Assembly: GCF_035083965.1 (NCBI RefSeq)
Contig: NC_089724.1
Coordinates: forward strand, 19,424,974 to 19,488,973
Length of the DNA: 64,000 bases
Reading direction: 5' to 3'
Source: Branchiostoma lanceolatum
Taxonomy: Eukaryota; Chordata; Leptocardii; Amphioxiformes; Branchiostomatidae
Position numbers and translations under genes: made by a program. How positions within the stretch are numbered: the first letter of the stretch is position 1; every line of letters begins with the position of its first letter. Below are positions 38,432 through 49,700 of the stretch, one piece after another. The notes beneath the pieces were generated by a model that was not told where the DNA came from, ran no database searches, and saw nothing but the letters and a program-made list of their open reading frames with translations.

Positions 38432-39529
38432 ATGGCTGTGGAGTCTCAGACCGCGCCAGGCCCCAGTTTGTTTGGTCGTCTGTTTGGGAAGGGGATAAGC
38501 GCTACCCAAGCGGAAAGTTTGTCTGGGAGAGAGCCCGGACACGAGCACCCCGCCCAAAAGGGGCCCAAACTTTCCTTCCTCAGAAGATGTAGATCAGAAA
38601 CGGAACAGTCACTCTCACCAAAAATAGATTCGATAAATAGTCGGAAAGATTCATTGAAAAGTAAGAAAAGTCTGTCGTGGCCTGCTTTAAATGTAAGAGA
38701 GGACGCCAAGACGCCTTCAGCCATCTCTCAGACTCACAGAAGACATGGAGAGAAGGAGGGAAGGATTTCTCATCGGGTTACGGGCAAAGTCAACCAAGGA
38801 CCTCATGGATCGAGGACATTTTATGCACCACCAAACGAGACCAGTAGGAACTGCACTAGTAAGTCTCAACTGTACACACCTTCCCGTTTGTGTGAGGTAC
38901 CCGTGCAATACTACCGAGACCTTCAGCGTGGTATGCCGCCCGGACTCTACATGAGGCCCCCGAAGCCGCCCTCTTGGCACGGTTCTAGCTTGGAAAACGA
39001 CAGCGAGAGTACGAGAGCTACCAGTCCTACGGAAAGCACATCCGGACAAACGCATAAACACAACGACATAGACCTACATGGCACTAAAGGGAAACTGACA
39101 CACGGCCAGGGGAGCAGAAGTAGATTAGAACAAAGTGCCGGAAAGCCAAGGCTAGAGTTGGGGGCTAGACCGAAAACGTCCGCGGACCCTGTCAGAAAAT
39201 TCCCCCCGCAACACAGACTGGTACACCGCGCTCGGATCCGGCGCACGCGCAGTGAGTTCCTGAACGAGACTGAGCTTCCCGATGGAGAATTCACCGTCAG
39301 TTTGTCCGAGCTGGAACCCTCTGACTTCCGACCACAGATCACTGCGCATGCTCAACAGGACGTGCGGGTGTACTGGGACGAGAATAAGCGGCGCTGTCGG
39401 CAGTGGCTGGCGGAGGTCAGTGCGCAGGCGTCAGTGTTAGAGGACGTACAGGAGGTGGATGTAGAGGAGGACGGAGATGAGAACTGGTCACTTCCTCCGA
39501 TATCCTCCTCGTCGTCTACATCGTCTTGA
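38432..39529 (+). CDS. Gene C: single-exon protein, 365 aa, related to genes A and B at its C terminus
   Basis: The frame is open from 38264, but the ATG at 38432 has strong context (A at -3, G at +4) and begins MAVESQTAPGPSLFGRLFG, more protein-like than the sequence before it. The protein is Ser/Arg/Pro-rich and mostly disordered: basic-Ser segments near residues 45-85, a Tyr/Pro patch with MRPPKPPSW near residue 180, a basic patch (HRARIRRTRSEFL) near residue 275, and an acidic, Ser-rich tail. KRRCRQWLAEV lies about 40 residues before the stop, aligning with WLEDV of gene A and WLERC of gene B. No SILK/RVxF pair was found. Function and family are unknown. Lack of introns could mean intron loss or retrocopy origin. 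Confidence 0.8.
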   Translation: MAVESQTAPGPSLFGRLFGKGISATQAESLSGREPGHEHPAQKGPKLSFLRRCRSETEQSLSPKIDSINSRKDSLKSKKSLSWPALNVREDAKTPSAISQTHRRHGEKEGRISHRVTGKVNQGPHGSRTFYAPPNETSRNCTSKSQLYTPSRLCEVPVQYYRDLQRGMPPGLYMRPPKPPSWHGSSLENDSESTRATSPTESTSGQTHKHNDIDLHGTKGKLTHGQGSRSRLEQSAGKPRLELGARPKTSADPVRKFPPQHRLVHRARIRRTRSEFLNETELPDGEFTVSLSELEPSDFRPQITAHAQQDVRVYWDENKRRCRQWLAEVSAQASVLEDVQEVDVEEDGDENWSLPPISSSSSTSS

Positions 39530-41206
39530 TCCACGTGGTTACAACATACAATTCTTTGTAACTATGGATGCACACGATCACACTAATGCATTACATCTCA
39601 CATGGAGAATATATGACAGACTTTTGATTCCTGTACGCTGAAGTACTTTATAAATTGTACATGTTTCGAAAGACTTGTTGCTTGCACGAAGATACATATG
39701 TAACACTGTTGTACACACACATTGTAAAACGTTCAAATTACAAAGTGATTGCATGGTAATATGTTACAGTCTCCTTATTTGTTGTCAAGCACAAAAAGGA
39801 CACACACTCTGGAACACTCTGGACTACAAGAATATGTGAATGGAATAATCATAAAAAAAAGGTTGTTTCAAATATTTTTTATGTTGTTTTAATAGCAATC
39901 TTTGTACACGTTTGTTGCGGGTACCCTAAAAAATTGAAGAAACAATTATAGAGATCTCACCACTTGTACTCCTCCGTGCAACGAAAATAAATGAGACGAG
40001 TAAGAAAGTAATCATAGGGCCAGGGACAACCAAACACTTAAAGGGGCCACACTGGCTAATTGGTCCTTATGCAGAGGCGACAGAACACATGCCTGCTTTA
40101 CCCCAACATCAGAATCAAAGTAGCCGGTCTCCTGATCACCTGATCACCAAACACTACCTTATTTTCTACTCTCGTATATCTTGTCTACAGTCTTCACGCC
40201 CCGATCCCGAATAGAATACCATTCTGTGCAAACACAAACTTTAAGTCATCCCGCCAAACAAGATCAAAGGCCTTGAATAGGTACAAAAAAGTGTAGGTGG
40301 GTTTTCCATAGGCTTTACGAGTAGCAATTATGTCCAGGTACATGTAGTTGTTTGTTGTAACGCGAGTAGCATCTATGTCCACATAAAAAATGTGATCTTC
40401 GGGTCGTCTATCCTTTTTTAAAAGCCCCCTAGATTTCCCATAGAATGTTCTTCGATGTATGTTAGGAGTCTATAGCCTTGTTGAATACTAAAAAAAAGTA
40501 CTTATGCAAGAGGAAAGAGTTATGCCCCTGTAACTTAATTGTTTAAATCTTGTATCTCAACCTTTATATATATGTGTGGGAACTGCAATGCCTTTTTGCC
40601 AATCTTGTAGTATTTCTCCACTCCTGAAACAACAATGGAAGAGTACAGTGGTAGGGTTTAACATATTGTTTCCCCCTCCTTCAAGAACTTGTTGATACAA
40701 TTTGGTCCTGGCCAGGGCTCTTGTACTAAAGATGCCTTCCTCGCTGTTTTGTTACCTCTGTGAAGGAGGTTCACCCCATAAGAGTTCGCAGCTATAACTC
40801 AAAATCAATTTGATACTTTGGCATGTCGCCTGCTAGTATTGGCGAGATGATATATCGATGCACGTTGAATATTCGGGCACCGTAGCCCGTAGCAGTGTTT
40901 CTAGGTATTAAATGTAATTTTACAAAACGACACCCCCATCTTGCAGGTGTGGTACAATCCATGGCTGGGGCCAGTAACTGGGTCCAATTACCTACTCTCC
41001 AAGTAGAGGTTAGGCTCCGGCTTGCTACACTGCATTGGTTACTGCCTAGCGTTACAATAATCAACTACCTGGAAACAGGTTTTAAGGAAATCTTTACTCT
41101 TGGTAAAGAGGGCATCAACCACCTCAGACCACACCACAAACACCATAGTTACTTCACGGAGACTTGTGGTCTACGGACTCCTTCCTTATGTAACGACGTC
41201 CTCAAC
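39530..41206. other. Non-coding stretch with a decayed LINE
   Basis: AATAAA at about 39985 could serve gene C. The remainder is AT-rich and holds the minus-strand reverse-transcriptase remnant listed separately. No other gene was seen. Confidence 0.5.
40190..40740 (-). mobile_element. Decayed LINE reverse-transcriptase fragment
   Basis: On the minus strand, KPTYTFLYLFKAFDLVWRDD, followed by LKFVFAQNGI, matches the conserved non-LTR RT block with KAFD-x-VWRD and QNGI. Further upstream (about 40576-40605), DWQKGIAVP matches the earlier block (EW-K-G-I-V-P). In-frame stops and frame changes between them show a pseudogene. Confidence 0.7.
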
Positions 41207-41498
41207 CTTTGCCCCGATGTGTACTTAGTGTGTTAATTAGGTATGTAGACCATATGGGAGGAGTAATTTGCATATACAATAGCTTAATTCTTCACTTACT
41301 ACAATGTTTCGTTTCAATTGTGTAATAAGAAGCCGATGTACAATAGCAAGTGACGCTCGACCGATTTATGCCAGTGATTAATGTGTTTGTTTCATCAACT
41401 TAACAATTCTAACAATTTGTCTTCAAACGACCGGTTAATAAACAGAATAATTACAAGACAAAGAAACTTGCGGAGCGAGTTTGCAGACAACTGTACAG

Positions 41499-41506
41499 TA
41501 TAAAAA
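41499..41506 (+). promoter_or_regulatory. TATA box of CENP-B-like gene 1
   Basis: TATAAAAA lies 54 bp before the ATG. The matching TATAAAG stands 58 bp before the ATG in the second copy. Between TATA and ATG both copies share CCAGTCCTGTATTCGACACG, so transcription likely starts there with a 5' leader of a few tens of bases. Confidence 0.65.
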
Positions 41507-41552
41507 TATTTTGATCTGACTTCCAGTCCTGTATTCGACACGACACGACACG

Positions 41553-42560
41553 ATGGCAACAAGATCGAACGTGAAGAGGAAATGTTTGATGCTGAGCCAG
41601 AGAATCCAGGTCATCAAAGAGTACGAGAAGGGCGGCAGAAGTTCGCGGAGTCTCGCGAAGGAGTTCGGTGTGGGGAAAACTCAGATCGAGAACATCATCA
41701 AGAGAAAGAGAGAGCACCTGGACGACTTCGCCAACAACACGCCAGAAACCCAGAAGAGAAGGCGCTACACGGGGTATGAGGAAATCAACGAGTTGTGCTG
41801 GGAATTCTACTGTGACAGAACATCCCAGGGTAAGTCCACTAACGGACCGATGCTACAAGGAGCAGCGCTGACATTCGCCAAAGACCTGGGTGTGACTGGC
41901 TTCAAGGCATCAAACGGATGGCTGGAGAGTTTCAGGAAGCGTCACAATATCAGCACAATCGGTAAGTCGAGCGGTAGTTATCGCGAAGACAAGGCGGTGG
42001 TCCAGAGACGTGGGCAGGAGGTTTCCAGTACCACAGATGGACAAGTGCACACAGCCCTGGACCTTTCTATTGACAACAGTTGTGACGAGAATTCAGAGAG
42101 TCAAGACAGCGGTGCAAAGACGAAGGCGGCAGACAGCTGCCACCTAGATGATGTGTTGTTGGGATCCGAAAATCGTGAGCAGAATGAGTCCAATATCACA
42201 AGTCGACACGCAACCCCGGACATTTCTACCGCTAGCAACAGTTACATCGGGAGCCCTGCAACGACTGAGAAAGACCTGGCTAACAGAAGAGAGGGCGGCG
42301 ACACACACGCCGCAACACTACCAGTCGTGGTGAAAGAAGAACCAGAAGAGACTGAAGGCGAATGGCAGGGGGACAGCAGTGATGGAGATATACCTACTGG
42401 TCCCATTAAGAACTTCAGCATGGCGATAAAGGCTGTGAATGAGATGAAACTGTTCTGTTTGAATGAAGGTCTGGGGTCTGAAATGTTCACTCTCTACGAA
42501 CTAGAAAATCGCTTCATCTCCTTGTGGATGAAAAGACAGACAACGTCTACGGCGATATAG
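41553..42560 (+). CDS. CENP-B/Tigger-type DNA-binding protein without transposase core, copy 1 (335 aa)
   Basis: Single exon. Residues 16-60 form a psq/CENP-B helix-turn-helix ([20 protein letters not shown], then [10 protein letters not shown]). Residues 76-133 form the second Tc5/CENP-B DNA-binding half ([26 protein letters not shown]). Pogo/Tigger transposases follow this with a DDE integrase domain. Here a Ser/Glu-rich linker of about 150 residues replaces it, including VKEEPEE, a SUMO-acceptor-like site. The last 50 residues ([30 protein letters not shown]) look like the helical tail found after the DDE domain in Jerky/Tigger proteins. It is likely a nuclear DNA-binding protein of transposon origin. 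TATA box and poly(A) signal are both duplicated with it. A non-autonomous element is the alternative. Confidence 0.88.
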   Translation: MATRSNVKRKCLMLSQRIQVIKEYEKGGRSSRSLAKEFGVGKTQIENIIKRKREHLDDFANNTPETQKRRRYTGYEEINELCWEFYCDRTSQGKSTNGPMLQGAALTFAKDLGVTGFKASNGWLESFRKRHNISTIGKSSGSYREDKAVVQRRGQEVSSTTDGQVHTALDLSIDNSCDENSESQDSGAKTKAADSCHLDDVLLGSENREQNESNITSRHATPDISTASNSYIGSPATTEKDLANRREGGDTHAATLPVVVKEEPEETEGEWQGDSSDGDIPTGPIKNFSMAIKAVNEMKLFCLNEGLGSEMFTLYELENRFISLWMKRQTTSTAI

Positions 42561-43136
42561 ACCTGGATGACTTATAGAACAGGTGACTAGGACAATGCTT
42601 GAAATGTCGGTGTTATTTTTTCTATATGCTATATTGTACATAGTAGTTTCAACTTAATACTGTATGTAGTTTTGAAGCACTGTCACAGAACGCAATGTGC
42701 ATGCGCAAGGCTTCTGGTGCTCCGTCTGGCTGGTGAACTGCTTGTATTTATTAATAATCGGTGGCAAAGTCAACTGTCAACAAAGTACTTCAATTGGAAT
42801 GTATTGTCAGGCATATCGAAGAGTTATGTTCGAGTTATGATAAAATCTATCACGGTATCTTTTGGATGTTGGTTCTTTTCCGATACAACTATATGGAAAC
42901 TGTATAGAGAATATCATCTTTTAATATATACGGGAACTAAACCTTATACGCTCTAATGCAGATACGTTCCCGGTACGTGCTTAGTTTTAATACCCTTGTA
43001 TGTGACCACGTTACTTAAATGAACGGGGATGTAAACGAGTAGTTGTAACGTCCCATGGCTCTTTGTATATAAAGGTTTCTGGTGATATATATACATGTGC
43101 TGTTTTCCAGTTATATGTTTCAAGTGGAGTTCTGTC

Positions 43137-43142
43137 ATTAAA
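43137..43142 (+). terminator. Poly(A) signal of CENP-B-like gene 1 (ATTAAA)
   Basis: ATTAAAG occurs at the position homologous to the ATTAAAG of copy 2, 577 nt after the stop; the gap is lengthened by the copy-1 insertion. Confidence 0.5.
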
Positions 43143-43331
43143 GTATCAATACACATGGACTGCATTGTCGCTCTTAAAGTCGCACCAATGTATTCGAAAC
43201 TCATGAACTGAAAGAATTCAAAAGTTTCCTAGACATCCCAAAATACCATAGCCGCAAAATTTCACAAGAGTTCGGATTTCTCTGCTTAGAATATTCAAAG
43301 TTTCTAATATGTCTTGTTTAATTGTAGTTCA

Positions 43332-43370
43332 GACAGGACAGCATTCCATGGCCTGGAATGCTGCCTTGTC
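43332..43370. repeat. Short hairpin at the edge of the duplicated segment
   Basis: GACAGGACAGCATTCCA pairs with TGGAATGCTGCCTTGTC across a 5-nt loop, with two mismatches in 17. It starts exactly where homology to copy 2 ends. Confidence 0.7.
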
Positions 43371-43766
43371 AGATAAATTAACGACTAGTTCGACCACCTC
43401 TAGACTTCCTGCAACTATCGCCTCGTGATCGTGGCGAGAATAAATGAGACGAAGCAATTTTTTTCTAAAAGTTTTTTAGATTTCGGTCGAAGAGATCCAA
43501 CAAATACATTTTGGCAGTGTAAAACTGAAATGCATCAGGCACTGGTATTTTCAACATTAGATTGTGATCATACACATTGTATAAGCACAAATACATTTGT
43601 AAACTGAACAAAGAAGTACAATGTTTTGTACACATTCTTTCATCAACACATTTTTCTAATCTCAGGGAACACAAAACGTGGCCAGAATGACTAAGTGGTC
43701 AATTATCAAGGTTTGATTATTCTCAAACTTTGTTGTACATGAGACTGATAACAACGTGCGCAGCCG

Positions 43767-46700
43767 TCAGTCCCATAGCTGAGTGGGTAGGAACAGTCTG
43801 AGCTGCAGCGCCTGGTCTGGATCCAGATTAGGGAAGAAGCGCAGTCCCGTCAGTAGCTCGATATCTCTCACTCGGGCAACGTGTGTCTCCATTAGGCTAT
43901 CCGAGTCCTGTAAGGAGAAAGTTTAGATCAGCAGCCAGCAGAAACATAACTCGTATAATAGGAAAAAAGAAAGAGAAAGCGTTCTCGAAAATCCATATTT
44001 GGTCCTTTTTCTTCGTTGGCGCACTATTTCAAACACAGCAACTTTTTTCGGCAAAAATATCAGGTCTCTACATATGGCGCACATAAACCATGCACGCTTT
44101 AGCTAGCTGTATTTGTCAGGGCCTAATACGTAGACGAGAATGAATACCTGGCAGCCCCGTTCCGCGGACAAGTATCTCTCTCTGTGTGGCAAAATAAAGG
44201 AAATGACGTCGACTTTTCCTCCCTGGCAGGCGGAAGTGATGTTGCCACCGCCCAAACATCTCGTGACGATCTTGTAATAGTGAGTGGGGATGGGTGCTGG
44301 GATATTGGGTAGAAATCTAGGGAAGAAATACAGGAGTTGGTGCGTAACAAAACCACGTGAAATGAAACATTGAGAATTTTTTTTGTTATCTATGTAGAAA
44401 AATATCAAACAGATGCTGACTGTGTGCCGTTGGTTCCCGGTTCGTCCCTTGTACCATCCACGTTCCAGTCAAAGATGGGTCCGGATATGACGTTCACGCC
44501 GCTGTAAGTTCCCGCCCAACGCGAAATCTTCTCCTCTGCCGGACGCCACAGGACTGATGGCAAACAACATGGCGGATAAAGTGTCACTGTCCATGGTACT
44601 GAAACAGGATCTACTGGCATAAACATCCAAACAAGTACACTGCATTTATGTGCAAAATGGATAACGTTACAAATGTGTTTTCTGTCAAGCGCTAGCTTGG
44701 AGTGAAACTCCAATTGGTTGGTTGGAGCTGCAATACTTAACCACAACATTACCACATAAACGCTACTTCTTCGCGTAGTATTTCGCACTTAGAGGCGTCC
44801 TTACACACACTGATCATGTTAGAACAATGCCTTGGTATCGTCAGTACAAAGATTCGCATACTTGCTGAGAAGCTCCTGTGTTGGGGAACCATGTTACTCG
44901 TCACCAGGGCAGTCATCCAGCTGCTCTCGTCCCCAGACTTTTGGTCTGCGAGGATAAGACGAAGCAAAAGACCGTGGCATTTTACTTAAGGGCAATAAGG
45001 ATACATCAAATACCTTGAAAGATTTGGCTTTCTACAGGCTTTACCAATGCTATACTGTTTCCGCGTCACACCTGTACTGTTTTACTGATCGATTCCTACC
45101 TTAGAAATACGCAATGTGAAACGACTCCACGTCACGACTTACACGGTGAGTACAGATATCCGATGTCCAGGTCACCGAACTCAGTACAGTTTAAGGAATC
45201 GGTAGAAGGGACTCTGACGTCATGCCGCCGACATAATGACGTCACAGCTGCCGATGACATGTGTGTGTCCTAGCGGTGGAAAGTTACCCATCACGCAAAA
45301 CAATCAGCACATTCTCCACGGTAATACCCGTAATTGATATATAAGAGTCTAGACGTGAACTTCAAGAAATAATGCACATTCCTTTGACATATATGTATAT
45401 GTCCTATTTTCCATTAACATGAGCTTCACTCGTCGACTTGTAGTTAGATTGATTCTTGATATGAACGTTACCTCAGACAGAGTGGTAGCAGACCAAAGCG
45501 GCATGAATGTGTCCCTGCTGTAGGCGGCTACATAATCCTTCTGTGTAAGATGACAGTACCCCGTAGGAAAGGTGACAGAAGGTGCGCCGAATGGGAGATG
45601 TTGCGACTGATACATGGACTCTGAAAAACGAAGGTATGATGAAAGGTTAGGATCTGTTGTTTGGGTATTTCGCGATGACTTACATGGAACCTCAAAAAGC
45701 AATTCGTTTGGACACGTGTAATGTTTGAATGACTTACCCTGAGCAGCGGCCAAGTTTAGTTCACGGTCAAAGTCTTCGACTGTTGCAGAATTCTGTGGGG
45801 AACGGCCAGGTAAACAAATCAAAGTATCAAATCAAACGAATCAAACGAAGAAAAAGCATCTGTGGGTTTGATTGAGTTGAAACCAAGGTTAAAGCTCGCA
45901 TGACGATCCTTACAGCGAATCCTGAGCAGGATGACCCAGGTGCTGATATACAGTCCTGGTTCTGTGAAGCAACAGCGGTGTAGTCCGCGGGAAAGGGGCA
46001 GGACCCGGCTGCAGCGGGCGGGGCCTCAGACGGTACAGGCCGGGGCTGCAGCAGGATATGGTTCAGGCTGCCGCGTGTACCGTTGTTCGGGGCCGGAGTC
46101 ACTCCAACCAGATCTTTGTCGCAACAAATGGATGGTGTCAGCCATGTTTCTCGATAAGAACGCTTATGTTATTTCAATTTCATACCCTGGTTTCTTAAGC
46201 GACAGGTATTTGGCACATACAAGACGATAAATTTGTTTGTGCTACCGTGATATTTCGATGCCTTGCTGAGGCCGGACACGACAAAGGTTTCGAAATAGTT
46301 TGAAAGTTAAAAGAGATATGCATGCAAGTGATGAAACTATCTCTGGTTTTGTCAACCTTTCATCTTCATGTGATGATATAGAAGAGCCAGATCCTCACCT
46401 GCCATAAGGTCGTACAGTTCGATGTTTTGGAAAGGCTGCGATTTTGTGTTTTGTTTGAAGGCAGGGCCGTGCGCGACAAACAGGGCCTACGAGAAAGAAG
46501 AAGTTGTACAGTTTTTAGCAGTCGTTATCAAAAATCATAAATCGTAAAGCAATGATACAGTAAACTAAGCAAAGTACCTACATGCATGCTACGGTACTCG
46601 TTGTCGTACCCGTGTGCCCCACCATCGCAGAATGCACTGGCATAGTTGTCTTCGGCACTCCTGTAAGATATACCAGTGGATATATCAGCATTTACCTTTA

Positions 46701-49700
46701 GCAAGGTGTCATCGATAAGTCACAATGATAAGTCAGTATGAAAATACTTTTCATTTGGGATATCCATATACAATATATTACCGATTTTTACTCAATTTAA
46801 TCAAATTAATGTCGTACGACTTTTCACGGTATTACTGTGCACTGCAACACCACCACTACAAGTTCCTAAGGGCGCCCTCACGTTCATCGTACGATCGACG
46901 CACGATCACAAACTGAGGACGTCGACATTCTTGGGATAGCCGTGCATGTGTGGTACAAAATTCAGCTGTCTTGTTACCGAAAAGATCTTTGTCGGTGGTT
47001 GTTTCTGTCACAACCCGAGCTGCTTGAAAATTGTATGACATCAAAACCGTACGACGAATGTGACCGCGCCGTTAGAACTACCGCTCCCCGTGAAAGGGTG
47101 GTGATGATATGAGAGAAGGTGCGCCATACCTGGCCACGAGCCAGTTGTCTACCACACTGATAACGACGTCTTCTATCCGGCGGTTGTTGACGAAGTGGAA
47201 CCGTTTGGGAAGGTCTTGTTTGTTGTAAACAGTCATGTGGGGACTTGCACACTAGAGAAAAGGATGTCCCGTTACGTATAGGAAATGCATGCGTAGGGTC
47301 TGCATAGGGTGCGTATCATGTTGTTTTACAAAACACACGTCGCGTAATTCACCACAAGTAGAATTCTGCAAAAAGTCTGCTGTATCCATTGATACATAAC
47401 TTATTGGGAAATAACACTCTCTTCTGGAGTTTAGGGCCCCTTTAATGAAAGTAGATTGCATGTGGATTGGACGGACACCTCACCGTTAAACTGTCTGCAA
47501 CTGCAACAGGATCGACTGAAATGAAGAACAAAATTGTAATGTTTTACATCGCAGCTAGTTTGACATGTAAAGAACTACTTGTAATCCCGACAATTGTGCA
47601 TAATTAACGTTTCTACTCGGTCGTTGAGTCCCACAAACCTGTGCTTCTCTTTTATTTATTTCTACTGTTTAGAAAAAGGATGCTGATTTTTTATTTACAT
47701 TCTTACTTACTTCCTTCCTTCTTTCTCTCATTTCCTTCCTTCCTCTCTCATTGCCCTTATTTTTCTCAATAGTGAGTAAAGATGAAACGTAGTTGAAACT
47801 CACACGTATTTTCTGTATCGGGCCGAAAAGGCCGGATCCTTCCCACTGATCCTGAGTAGATGTACATCCCGCTTGTGTCAGTCAGCTGAAGAAGAGGTAA
47901 TTATAAAACTGTAACAAACCTGTCAGTCATTAGTTTATGTGGTACAGATGTAGTCATGTAGTACACAACAAAAGTACAGCGACTTCCGTAAGGTCTTCTA
48001 CAACAAAACATGCAAACAACAACAATGGGATACAAAATAATTCACCTTAGTACAAGTATAACAAGTATATGAATACTTCAACATGTCAAGTTTAAACTAT
48101 CACTTACACTACTAGTTCTAAGATCTAAACATTCTTTGATATATTTACCTATTTGTACACAGTAATATAACTACCACGACCTATGCCCCGATTTGTAATT
48201 AGTGTAGTTAGGTACCGTGGGAGGTGCGACTTGCATAATGAGCCGCGTAAATTCTACATCTTCTAGGTTATTTCCTCTAAAGTGTGATACTAGTAAGACG
48301 CCGATGCAAGAGACGCTCGACCGATTTATGCCAGTGATTGATGTGTGTTTTGTTTCAAATTAGTAATTGTAACAATTCGTATGCAAATGTGACGCGTTAG
48401 TAAACAGAGTCATCAAAAGACAAAGCAACTTGCGGAGCGAGTTTACAGACAACTTTGTACAAGGCAGTATAAAGAGAAATAGTTTGATCTGATTTCCAGT
48501 CCTGTATTCGACACGACACGACACGATGGCAACAAGATCGAACGTGAAGAGGAAATGTTTGATGCTGAGCCAGAGAATCCAGGTCATCGAAGAGTACGAG
48601 AAGGGCGGCAGAAGTTCGCGGAGTCTCGCGAAGGAGTTCGGTGTGGGGAAGACTCAGATCGAGAACATCATCAAGAGAAAGAGAGAGCACCTGGACGACT
48701 TCGCCAACAACACGCCAGAAACCCAGAAGAGAAGGCGCTACACGGGGTATGAGGAAATCAACGAGTTGTGCTGGGAATTCTACTGTGACAGAACATCCCA
48801 GGGTAAGTCCACTAACGGACCGATGCTACAAGGAGCAGCGCTGACATTCGCCAAAGACCTGGGTGTGACTGGCTTCAAGGCATCAAACGGGTGGCTGGAG
48901 AGTTTCAGGAAGCGTCATAATATCAGCACAATCGGAAAGTCGAGCGGCAATTATCGGGAAGACAAGGCGGTGATCCGGAGACGTGGGCAGGAGGTTTCCA
49001 GTACCACAGATGGACAAGTACACACAGCCCTGGACCTTTCTATTGACAACAGTCGTAACGAGAATTCAGAGAGCCAAGACAGCTGCCAACTAGACAATGC
49101 GTTGTTAGGAAACCTGGAGCAGAATGGGCCCGGTTTTACAAGTCGACACGCAACCCCGGACATGTTTAACGTTACCAGCAGTAACACAGAGAGCCCGGCA
49201 ACATCTCACTCGACTAACGAGAGAGAGGATGGCGACACACACGCCGCAACACTACCTGTCATGGTGAAAGAAGAACCAGAAGAGAGCGAAGGCCAATGGC
49301 AAGAGGACAACTGTGATGGAGATATACCTACTGGTCCTATTAAGAACTTCAGCATGGCGATAAAGGCTGTGAATGAGGTGAAACTGTTCTGTTTGAATGA
49401 AGGTCTGGGATCTGAAATGTTCACTCTCTACGAACTAGAAAATCGATTCATCTCCTTGTGGATGAACAAAAGGACAGGGAAATAGAGCGACTTCTTTGAA
49501 AAAGTATGACCAAAAACAATTCTTAATATGTTTTCCACCGTAGATTTGTTATATTGTAACGTTACATAATTTCAACTCCACATAAAAATAGTTTTTATAC
49601 TTTTGTCTGTGACCATGTAACTTCTTAATACCCTTTGCTTCTCTGTATATAATGTATTTTGGTAATATATACATGTACTACTTTCCAGTTGCACGTTTCA

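Larger units (their letters stand above)
41207..43332 (+). repeat. Duplicated segment, copy 1 (with CENP-B-like gene 1)
   Basis: Homology to 48178-49922 begins near TTTGCCCCGAT-GT-TACTTAGTG and ends near GATTGTAGTTCA. It covers promoter, coding region, 3' untranslated region and poly(A) signal. This copy carries about 300 bp of extra sequence in the 3' region (about 42665-42970) that copy 2 lacks. Flanks outside these limits are unrelated. Confidence 0.8.

Noticed and set aside
41435-41717. Minus-strand ORFs over the start of both CENP-B-like genes
   Set aside because: They are shadows of the conserved coding strand; they recur at 48360-48690 only because the genes are duplicated.
43770-43850. 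tRNA-like string (TAGCTGAGTGGGTAGGAAC)
   Set aside because: It is the reverse complement of the last ENPP coding exon; no B-box or cloverleaf follows.
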